Of a stretch of 12,921 nucleotides of DNA, positions 6,699 through 12,921 are shown one piece after another. Numbering within the stretch: the first letter of the stretch is position 1; every line of letters begins with the position of its first letter. Origin of the DNA: Paracoccaceae bacterium (lineage in GTDB: Bacteria; Pseudomonadota; Alphaproteobacteria; Rhodobacterales; Rhodobacteraceae); contig NVQY01000003.1 in NCBI GenBank assembly GCA_002400675.1, forward strand, positions 1-12,921, written 5' to 3'. Position numbers and translations under genes: made by a program. The notes beneath the pieces were generated by a model. The model was not told where the DNA came from. It made no database searches and saw only the letters and a list, made by a program, of their open reading frames with translations.

Positions 6699-7127
6699 AT
6701 GACCACGAAATATCTGCACACCATGGTTCGGGTAAAAGACCTTGAAAAGACCCAAGCGTTCTTTGCCCTTTTGGGACTGGAGGAAACCCGGCGGTATGAC
6801 AATGACAAGGGGCGGTTTACGCTGGTTTTCATGGCCCCCCCCGGGCAAGAGGACTGTCCGGTCGAGCTGACTTATAACTGGGATGGCGACGAAGGGTTGC
6901 CGTCGGACAGCCGGCATTTCGGGCATCTCGCCTATGGGGTCAGCGACATTTACGCCACTTGTCAGCTGCTGATGGACAATGGCGTGACCATCAATCGCGC
7001 GCCTCGGGACGGGCATATGGCGTTTGTGCGCTCGCCGGACAATATCTCGGTCGAGTTGCTGCAAATCGGCGATGCGCTTGAGCCGGCAGAGCCTTGGATC
7101 AGCATGAAACCGGTTGGCCATTGGTAA
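6699..7127 (+). CDS. gloA: Glyoxalase I (lactoylglutathione lyase)
   Basis: A 142-residue VOC-fold enzyme that turns the methylglyoxal-glutathione hemithioacetal into S-lactoylglutathione. It matches the short, bacterial Ni/Co-type GloA in length and order: YLHTMVRVKDLEKTQAFF, VELTYNWD, HFGHLAYGVSDI and SVELLQ. All four expected metal ligands are present: H7, E56, H76 and E119. The start at 6699 has a strong GGAGGA site 7 bases upstream. The frame extends back to 6642, but that part lacks a site and adds non-family residues, so it is left out. The 3' end overlaps the DUF1194 gene behind it, so detoxification and the unknown DUF1194 proteins are probably co-transcribed. No glyoxalase II gene is in the window. 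Confidence 0.93.
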   Translation: MTTKYLHTMVRVKDLEKTQAFFALLGLEETRRYDNDKGRFTLVFMAPPGQEDCPVELTYNWDGDEGLPSDSRHFGHLAYGVSDIYATCQLLMDNGVTINRAPRDGHMAFVRSPDNISVELLQIGDALEPAEPWISMKPVGHW

Positions 7128-7852
7128 GACTGACCACCTTTGCCGCAGCGCTGGCGGTGCTGATGGGCGGCCCTGCGGGCGCGTGTCGGCTGGCGCTGGC
7201 GCTGGCGATTGATGTGTCGTCGTCGGTTGATGCGCGCGAAGATGCGTTGCAGCGCGGTGGGTTGGCCGCAGCCCTGATCGCGCCAGAGGTCGAGGCGGCG
7301 TTCTTTGGGGCCGATCAGCCGGTTGCGCTGGCGGTCTATGAATGGAGCGGGCGGACCAATCAGACGCTGATTCTGGGGTGGTCGGTGATCAACACCCGCG
7401 AAGATCTATTGCGGGTGGCCGGTGTGATTGGCCGGTCGAGGCGGGGGCATGACGATTTCCCCACGGCGATTGGCTATGCGCTGGGATACGGGGCGGGGTT
7501 GATGCGGCGCGCGCCGGCCTGTCTGTTCCAGACCATCGACATGGCCGGGGACGGCGAGAACAACGAAGGCTTTCCGCCGCGCACCGCCTATGCCGAGTTT
7601 CCGCTGTCGGGGGTCACGGTCAACGGATTGGTGGTGAATGCCGGTGAATACGAGGCGGAACTTAACCTGATCAGCTATTACCGCACCGAGATTCTGCACG
7701 GACCCGGGGCCTTTTTGCAGATTGCCAACGGGTTTGACGATTATGAACGCGCCATGCGGCGCAAACTGGAGCGTGAACTGACCCCGCGCGCCATAGGGGC
7801 GCTGACACTGCCGCAAGTGTTTCCACCGGTGTTCAGGGAGATGCCCGGGTGA
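7121..7852 (+). CDS. DUF1194 secreted von Willebrand A-like protein, copy 1
   Basis: A 243-residue protein if it starts at the TTG at 7121, inside the end of gloA (TTGGTAA overlap). This start gives MVRLTTFAAALAVLMGGPAGA, a clean Sec signal peptide with an AGA cleavage site. The TTG at 7094 would lengthen the n-region without benefit. The mature part is the DUF1194 fold, a VWA-like domain with an intact MIDAS: D31-S33-S35 (DVSSS), T115, and D144 (DMAGDGENN). AVYEWSG (71-77) and the C-terminal GFDDYERAMRRKLEREL are family marks. C22 and C134 are shared with the next gene's product and could form a disulfide in the periplasm. A metal-dependent protein-binding role is inferred from the fold; no function is known for the family. 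Confidence 0.8.
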   Translation: MVRLTTFAAALAVLMGGPAGACRLALALAIDVSSSVDAREDALQRGGLAAALIAPEVEAAFFGADQPVALAVYEWSGRTNQTLILGWSVINTREDLLRVAGVIGRSRRGHDDFPTAIGYALGYGAGLMRRAPACLFQTIDMAGDGENNEGFPPRTAYAEFPLSGVTVNGLVVNAGEYEAELNLISYYRTEILHGPGAFLQIANGFDDYERAMRRKLERELTPRAIGALTLPQVFPPVFREMPG

Positions 7853-8604
7853 AACGCGCGTTGGGGGTTGCTTTGTTACTTGGGGTTCTGGCCGGGCCGG
7901 TTTGGGCAAAATGTCGTCAGGCGCTGGTTCTGGGGCTGGATGTGTCGGGGTCGGTGGACAAACGGGAATATCGGCTTCAGCTTGATGGGTTGGCCAGTGC
8001 GCTGATCGACCCGGATGTTCAGGCGGCGATATTGGCGCAAACCGCCAGCCCGGTCTATCTGGCGGTGTATGAATGGAGCGGGCCGCAGTATCAGCGTATC
8101 CTGCAAGGTTGGACGGCGGTGACCAACCGTCAGGTTCTGGTGGAAATTTCCGCCGGTCTGGCAAACATGAAACGCCACCCCGCCACACCCGGAACCGCGT
8201 TGGGCAGCGCCATGCGGTTTGGCGCGGACATGCTGGCCAATGGCCCTGAGTGCTGGAAGAGAACGCTGGATATTTCCGGCGATGGCAAAAGCAACTTTGG
8301 CCTGCATCCGCGTGACGTGCGCCAATCGCTGGAAAACAGTGGCCTGACGTTGAATGCGCTGGTGATCGGTGTGGACACCCCGGCGACTGGCGCAGGCAGG
8401 CAGGTCGAGATTGCCGAGCTTTCCGCCTATTTTCAGGCCTGGGTCATCACCGGGCCTGATGCGTTTGTCGAAACTGCCATCGGGTTTGATGACTACCGCG
8501 CCGCCATGACCCGCAAGTTGCTGCGTGAGCTGGAAACCCTTGCGGTGTCGTCGCTTGACCCTGCCCCGGTCGCATCGCCACCCCGCGCCGTGATATCTCA
8601 GTAG
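7849..8604 (+). CDS. DUF1194 secreted von Willebrand A-like protein, copy 2
   Basis: A 251-residue paralogue of the preceding protein, starting with GTG in a GTGA overlap with its stop. It has a Sec signal peptide MKRALGVALLLGVLAGPVWA, cleaved before KCRQ. MIDAS residues are complete: D31-S33-S35 (DVSGS), T116, and D145 (DISGDGKSN). It shares AVYEWSG, the Cys pair (C22, C135) and GFDDYRAAMTRKLLRELE with copy 1. By eye the two are clearly homologous but well diverged, so the duplication is old. It differs by a longer Pro/Ala-rich tail (PAPVASPPRAV). It is predicted to be periplasmic or secreted; partner and ligand are unknown. Its last 7 bases overlap the convergent marR gene. Confidence 0.82.
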   Translation: MKRALGVALLLGVLAGPVWAKCRQALVLGLDVSGSVDKREYRLQLDGLASALIDPDVQAAILAQTASPVYLAVYEWSGPQYQRILQGWTAVTNRQVLVEISAGLANMKRHPATPGTALGSAMRFGADMLANGPECWKRTLDISGDGKSNFGLHPRDVRQSLENSGLTLNALVIGVDTPATGAGRQVEIAELSAYFQAWVITGPDAFVETAIGFDDYRAAMTRKLLRELETLAVSSLDPAPVASPPRAVISQ

Positions 8605-9095
8605 ATATAGCGGATCTGGTCGGTCCAATAGCGTTCCACCCGCTTGAGAGAGCTTGTGATATCCTCGATCCCCGCAGTGCCGATGACACCTTTGTTCTCA
8701 AGCCCTTCGGCGTGGCGGGCAAAAAGCGTCGCGACCACATCGCGGATTTCGCGCCCACGCTGGGTCAGGCGCACCCGCACCGAGCGGCGGTCGATTTCGC
8801 AGCGTTGATGGTGCATATAGCCCATTTCGACCAGCTTTTTCAGGTTGTAGCTGACGTTGCTGCCCTGATAGTAGCCACGGCTTTTCAATTCGCCTGCCGT
8901 CACTTCGTTGTCGCCGATGTTGAACAGCAACAACGCCTGTACTGCGTTGATTTCCAACACGCCGACCCGCTCGAATTCATCCTTGATCACATCCAGCAGC
9001 AAACGGTGCAACCGTTCAACCATTGCCAGCGCCTCAAGATAGCCGGCCATGAACCCTTTTTGGGTCACCCCGACCATTTGCATTTCCATACTCAT
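8598..9095 (-). CDS. MarR-family winged-helix transcriptional regulator
   Basis: A 165-residue protein with long N-terminal helices for dimerisation (about 12-45), then a winged helix (about 50-115): LEINAVQALLLFNIG, VTAGELKSRGYYQGSNVSYNLKKLVEMGYM as the helix-turn-helix, and the wing CEIDRRSVRVRLTQRG with the typical D-R-R. Such proteins bind DNA as dimers and often sense small molecules or redox state. The start is the ATG at 9093-9095, with GGAGAGA just upstream; an in-frame TTG at 9125 is possible but lacks a site. It lies 75 bases behind sdhE on the same strand, so it may be read from the XRE-sdhE transcript or have its own promoter. Target genes are unknown. Confidence 0.9.
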   Translation of the reverse strand: MSMEMQMVGVTQKGFMAGYLEALAMVERLHRLLLDVIKDEFERVGVLEINAVQALLLFNIGDNEVTAGELKSRGYYQGSNVSYNLKKLVEMGYMHHQRCEIDRRSVRVRLTQRGREIRDVVATLFARHAEGLENKGVIGTAGIEDITSSLKRVERYWTDQIRYIY

Positions 9096-9137
9096 CCGTC
9101 TCTCCGACTCGATCTGCCTGAGCAAGAGAATGACGGC

Positions 9138-9154
9138 AAAACCCGAATAATCGG
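9138..9154 (-). terminator. Weak terminator candidate between sdhE and marR
   Basis: On the - strand CCGA-TTAT-TCGG (9154-9143) forms a 4-bp stem, followed by G and then TTTT (9141-9138). It may be strengthened by neighbouring AA/TT pairs. The stem is short, so partial read-through into marR is likely if it works at all. Confidence 0.25.
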
Positions 9155-9170
9155 TTAAGCGGGATTTGCG

Positions 9171-9428
9171 CTATTTTTGAAGGGCTTGCGTGATGTCGCC
9201 GATCAACGCCGTAAATGGCGGCGGGGCGGCGACCTGTCCGGTGACCCATTGATAGAGGTCCTGATCGTTCTCATCCAGCATGGCGTCGTAGACATCCATC
9301 ATCGCCCGGTCCATATCGGCCAGATGGGTATCGGCATAGGCCGACAGGATCATGTCCATTTCCTTGATCCCGCGCCGCATGGAGCGCATTTTCAGCCGTT
9401 TTATCCGGATCTCGCGCGGCTCGGTCAT
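9171..9428 (-). CDS. sdhE: SdhE, succinate dehydrogenase flavinylation factor (DUF339)
   Basis: An 85-residue helical protein of the SdhE/Sdh5/SDHAF2 family, which helps attach FAD covalently to the SdhA subunit of complex II. The diagnostic RGxxE motif is present as RGIKE (19-23) in the context RSMRRGIKEMDMIL, followed by the usual LDENDQDLYQWVTG (51-64). The length is normal for bacterial members. Its ATG overlaps the stop of the XRE regulator (ATGA, 9425-9428), so it is translationally coupled to a DNA-binding protein. This is not the neighbourhood usually described for sdhE (often near recG or the sdh genes). No sdhCDAB is in this window. Confidence 0.88.
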   Translation of the reverse strand: MTEPREIRIKRLKMRSMRRGIKEMDMILSAYADTHLADMDRAMMDVYDAMLDENDQDLYQWVTGQVAAPPPFTALIGDITQALQK

Positions 9429-9823
9429 AGCGGGCCTTTCTCAAGCAGCAAGCGCAGCTTTTTCTCAAGCCGGGCGGCGCGTTCGGTGTTGGCGCGCATG
9501 GCCGCGCGGATTTCGCGCAATTCGGCCAGGATGTTGTGAAAATCGGGGCCTACCGGGTCTTCGTCGGCGGGGGTGGCCGCGCCCTGGCCTTCGCCGGTCA
9601 ACAGCCACATGATCGACACGTTGACCAGTCCGGCCATCATCGACAGTTTGTTGGCGCGGGGTTCGGAAAGGTCCTGTTCCCAGCCGCTTAGGGTCGATTT
9701 CTTGATCCCGAGGCGGCGGGCAAGTTGCGCCTGCGTCATCCCGGCGGCCTCGCGTGCGCCGGCCACACGGTCGCCGAATGTCGCGGCATCAGGGCCAAAC
9801 CAGTCGTATCCGTCATCTGTCAT
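9425..9823 (-). CDS. XRE-family helix-turn-helix regulator
   Basis: A 132-residue protein with a Cro/CI-type HTH at about residues 16-77: FGDRVAGAREAAGMTQAQLA, with recognition part RRLGIKKSTLSGWEQ, then PRANKLSMMAGLVNVSIMWLLTGEG. A Gly/Ala/Pro/Asp linker (78-95) leads to a C-terminal amphipathic, probably coiled-coil helix (about 97-128, LAELREIRAAMRANTERAARLEKKL), likely for dimerisation. The start is the ATG at 9821-9823 with AAGGA about 9 bases upstream; the frame runs back to 9889 but without support. It is first in a - strand unit with sdhE, and its candidate promoter overlaps that of the divergent aatA gene. Autoregulation and control of aatA are therefore reasonable but unproven. Confidence 0.9.
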   Translation of the reverse strand: MTDDGYDWFGPDAATFGDRVAGAREAAGMTQAQLARRLGIKKSTLSGWEQDLSEPRANKLSMMAGLVNVSIMWLLTGEGQGAATPADEDPVGPDFHNILAELREIRAAMRANTERAARLEKKLRLLLEKGPL

Positions 9824-9845
9824 AGTTATGATCCTTGAGCGGGCC

Positions 9846-11124
<1,279 letters not shown>

Positions 11125-11140
11125 GAAGGAACCCGAGGCA

Positions 11141-11545
11141 ATGAGCGCCCAGCTACCGGACTATTACTTCCGTGTGCGCGACAACGGCGCGTTTGTGTTT
11201 CGGGTGGATACCGAGAACCGTCAGCGGCGCATCGAGATGGACCAGATCGCGGTGATCAACATCCGTAACGGCGAGGTTCGCCCGCACGGGGATCGCACCC
11301 TGTCGGACGAGGACATGGCCCGGATTCGCGACTGGATGGAACAGCGTACGGAATTGCTGGCGCGCAGGGATATGGACGATATTCACCGGGCGGTGGATTA
11401 CCTGAACACCACCACCCATTGGGTGCAATCCAAGGCCAACGAGGACCAGTTGGAGGACATCACCGACGATCTGTTGCTGGCGATGCACGATCTGCGATCA
11501 GTTCTGGTGCGCAAAAAGGCGGATCGGTTGATGAAGGGGCGTTAG
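11141..11545 (+). CDS. Conserved small cytoplasmic protein of unknown function
   Basis: A 134-residue, charged, soluble protein that I cannot assign to a named family. The N-terminal 50 residues look like a small beta sheet (YYFRVRDNGAFVFRVDTENR, QIAVINIRNGEVRPHG). The remaining part is mostly helical with many acidic and basic residues (SDEDMARIRDWMEQRTELL to the end). There is no signal peptide, membrane segment or cysteine. The frame is well supported: AAGGA and GAGG precede the ATG, the codon use matches aatA, and the gene starts 16 bases after aatA. An operon with aatA is likely, but that does not reveal a function. The stop overlaps the convergent SGNH-like gene by 3 bases. Confidence 0.82.
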   Translation: MSAQLPDYYFRVRDNGAFVFRVDTENRQRRIEMDQIAVINIRNGEVRPHGDRTLSDEDMARIRDWMEQRTELLARRDMDDIHRAVDYLNTTTHWVQSKANEDQLEDITDDLLLAMHDLRSVLVRKKADRLMKGR

Positions 11546-12240
11546 GGCCGACTGAATTCGCCTAAGAATTCCCGCAACATTTCAACCCCGAAGGCCGGGT
11601 TCATGTGGGTCAGATCCGAATGACGGGCACCACTTTCCTCAAGCGCTTCTTTGGTCAGGCTCACCACATCGGTATTGTATTTCGGGTCCGTCATGCACCC
11701 GTTTACAATCGTATTATCAGGTTGCGCAACAACGGCAGCAGTTAAATCGCGAAAGCAATGTTCATTCATTTCATCCAGATACAATCTGTATTCTGCTGAG
11801 GGGCCGTTTGATTGCACGCTAAGGGCAGTCCGCAACGGTGTGTGTCCAACAAGAATCTTCACATCGCTTACCTTGCGAATATCAGACAAAATCCCCCACA
11901 GAGCCGTTGCTTTTACGGCGTCAACGACCGCAGTTTCCCGACACGCTTTGGAAAAAACCGCGCCCGGGATAATACTAACCCTCAGCCCGAGACCATGCAG
12001 AATAAAGCCGTCGTAAGACTTGAGATCAATGACATTCCCGGCCGTTTGAGGAAAGCTATACATTTTGTTCTTGCTGGTTTGCGCAAGAGACAAAGAATGA
12101 CCAACCAGTTCCAGTTCGGCCATATTTTGTCCGCGCATGGAAAAGATATCGGCATCGACATCCGGGTATTCAGAATTGATGCGATCCCATCCGTGTTTCA
12201 GAGCAGCGGCATGGCTATTGCCAAGAATACATATTTTCAT
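11542..12240 (-). CDS. SGNH-hydrolase-like protein, probable glycan modification
   Basis: A 232-residue protein with two blocks of the SGNH/GDSL esterase fold. At the N-terminus, MKICILGNSHAAAL has the block I Ser (S9) after a first beta strand. Near the C-terminus, DLTHMN provides the block V Asp and His (D209, H212). The middle blocks are not obvious, so enzyme activity is uncertain. Similar proteins act as acyl-esterases or acyltransferases on polysaccharides. The ATG at 12240 lies one base after the stop of the upstream GSCFA gene (TGA-T-ATG), so the two are co-translated; the frame runs back to 12279 but that would overlap the GSCFA gene. The sequence is much lower in GC than the rest of the window, consistent with a transferred surface-polysaccharide block. 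Confidence 0.65.
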   Translation of the reverse strand: MKICILGNSHAAALKHGWDRINSEYPDVDADIFSMRGQNMAELELVGHSLSLAQTSKNKMYSFPQTAGNVIDLKSYDGFILHGLGLRVSIIPGAVFSKACRETAVVDAVKATALWGILSDIRKVSDVKILVGHTPLRTALSVQSNGPSAEYRLYLDEMNEHCFRDLTAAVVAQPDNTIVNGCMTDPKYNTDVVSLTKEALEESGARHSDLTHMNPAFGVEMLREFLGEFSRP

Positions 12241-12241
12241 A

Positions 12242-12921
12242 TCAGCCAAACGCCCCCAACAGTTCTTCTTCGCAGACAATATCTGCGGATGCTTCGCCGT
12301 CGTTTTTCTTCTGCTTCATTAACCGCTTGGGCGTTCCGTATTTGGAATACAGACCCGCAAAGAAATGATCCATCACCAGATTAACGCCATATGGATTCAC
12401 TTCGCGCTGATTTGGCTCGTAAAAGGCCCCTTTGAAAACCGCATTGCTGATGATTTCAAACGAGGGAAAATAATCAACCAAGTTCAATTCTCTTTCGACG
12501 TCGTCAGCCACTGCGCGCAGGATCGCCTTTGACGCCGACGTGGCGACCAAAACATGGTTGCCGGACATGGTCGCGGTGAGCGGCACAGGCGAGACCGTGA
12601 GGATAATTCTAATTTTGGGGTTGAGTTTGCGCAACAGTTTGATCGCGGCTCTCAGATTCCGATACACATGAGAAAATGATTGATTCTCAAATACATGCCG
12701 GGTTTCATCAAAGGTACCGGCAGCGGTGCCGGGACACATCGGGTATTCGTACCCGGCTTCGGAATTTACCCACCTTTCGGTCAATCCCATGGTAAAAACA
12801 AGAACCCGTGACTGGCGAATGCTTTCAGCAAAACACTGGACAGTGTGCAGTCTGGTTTCCGCAACCTCTTGTGCCGTTTCAAACCCGTTGGGTTCAATTT
12901 TGGGTCGGAAGGGATCGTAAA
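12242..12921 (-). CDS. GSCFA-domain protein, N-terminus beyond window edge
   Basis: The visible 225 residues belong to the GSCFA family, itself a relative of SGNH hydrolases, found with polysaccharide and cell-surface genes. The reading frame stays open to the last base, before any start: upstream of the ATG at 12790 it continues with YDPFRPKIEPNGF and ESIRQSRVLVFTMGLTERW, which are family sequence. The ATG at 12790 is therefore internal. Typical blocks follow: GYEYPMCPGTAAG, RIILTVSPVPLTATMSGNHV, ATSASKAILRAVA, VDYFPSFEII, FYEPNQREVNPYGV and VMDHFFAGL. The gene name motif (GSCFA) would lie off the right edge. It precedes the SGNH-like gene directly, and the pair is likely to act on the same glycan. 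The substrate is unknown. Confidence 0.85.
   Translation of the reverse strand, partial: YDPFRPKIEPNGFETAQEVAETRLHTVQCFAESIRQSRVLVFTMGLTERWVNSEAGYEYPMCPGTAAGTFDETRHVFENQSFSHVYRNLRAAIKLLRKLNPKIRIILTVSPVPLTATMSGNHVLVATSASKAILRAVADDVERELNLVDYFPSFEIISNAVFKGAFYEPNQREVNPYGVNLVMDHFFAGLYSKYGTPKRLMKQKKNDGEASADIVCEEELLGAFG

Noticed and set aside
7406..8188. 260-residue open frame on the - strand across both DUF1194 genes
   Set aside because: Pro/Arg-rich composition, spans the junction of two real genes, no signal or motif.
7876..8628. 250-residue open frame on the - strand opposite DUF1194 copy 2
   Set aside because: It overlaps the real DUF1194 gene and the end of marR in another frame; typical GC-rich shadow.
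11555..11572. Two GAATTC sites close together near the end of the SGNH-like gene
   Set aside because: A short direct repeat inside coding sequence without wider symmetry; likely chance.
12242..12790. GSCFA gene starting at the internal ATG at 12790
   Set aside because: The frame continues upstream to the window edge with clear family sequence, so that ATG is internal and the gene is cut by the window.

Overview
The window reads as a chromosomal segment of a moderately GC-rich alphaproteobacterium, most likely a member of the Rhodobacterales (Roseobacter/Rhodobacter type). The grounds are gene content and protein style: FAD-dependent ThyX, a DUF1194 pair, a GSCFA-domain protein, SdhE (DUF339), an AatA-type aspartate aminotransferase, dense packing with ATGA/GTGA start-stop overlaps, and many GCC/GGC/CTG codons. 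No rRNA, tRNA, CRISPR array, transposase or phage gene was seen.

Layout. (1) 2-2172, + strand: the distal part of a bufferin-type RiPP operon, bufB (DUF692/MNIO oxidase), bufC (DUF2063 partner) and a DoxX-like membrane protein. The precursor gene bufA would lie just left of the window. (2) 2169-2483, - strand: a small ArsC/Spx-family thioredoxin-fold protein. (3) 2668-2874, +: a cold-shock protein with a 184-base leader region holding two hairpins, followed by a convergent spacer with two TTGTACAA palindromes 32 bp apart and a dispersed-repeat-like hairpin. (4) 3117-4037, -: thyX. It is transcribed divergently from (5) 4227-6574, +: a surface-lipoprotein candidate and its Slam (DUF560) outer-membrane exporter, joined by ATGA. 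(6) 6699-8604, +: gloA (glyoxalase I) coupled to two tandem secreted DUF1194 (von Willebrand A-like) proteins. (7) 8598-9823, -: an XRE regulator, sdhE (the SDH flavinylation factor) and a MarR regulator. (8) 9922-11545, +: aspartate aminotransferase and a conserved small protein of unknown function. (9) 11542-12921, -: an SGNH-like protein and a GSCFA protein that runs off the right edge. This last block is clearly lower in GC, about 43-45% in sampled 60-base lines against about 63% in an aatA line.

How the genes work together. BufB and BufC are expected to modify cysteines of a secreted BufA peptide (copper handling in characterised relatives), with DoxX as a membrane accessory. The lipoprotein/Slam pair is a self-contained surface-display unit. 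SdhE serves respiration (complex II), AatA links aspartate/glutamate to the TCA cycle, and ThyX makes dTMP. The SGNH/GSCFA pair suggests modification of a surface glycan. Three convergent gene pairs overlap at their stop codons, so the segment has few conventional terminators. The most interesting leads are the Slam pair with its divergent control region, the gloA-DUF1194-DUF1194 unit, the XRE-sdhE coupling next to overlapping divergent promoters, and the paired TTGTACAA palindromes.
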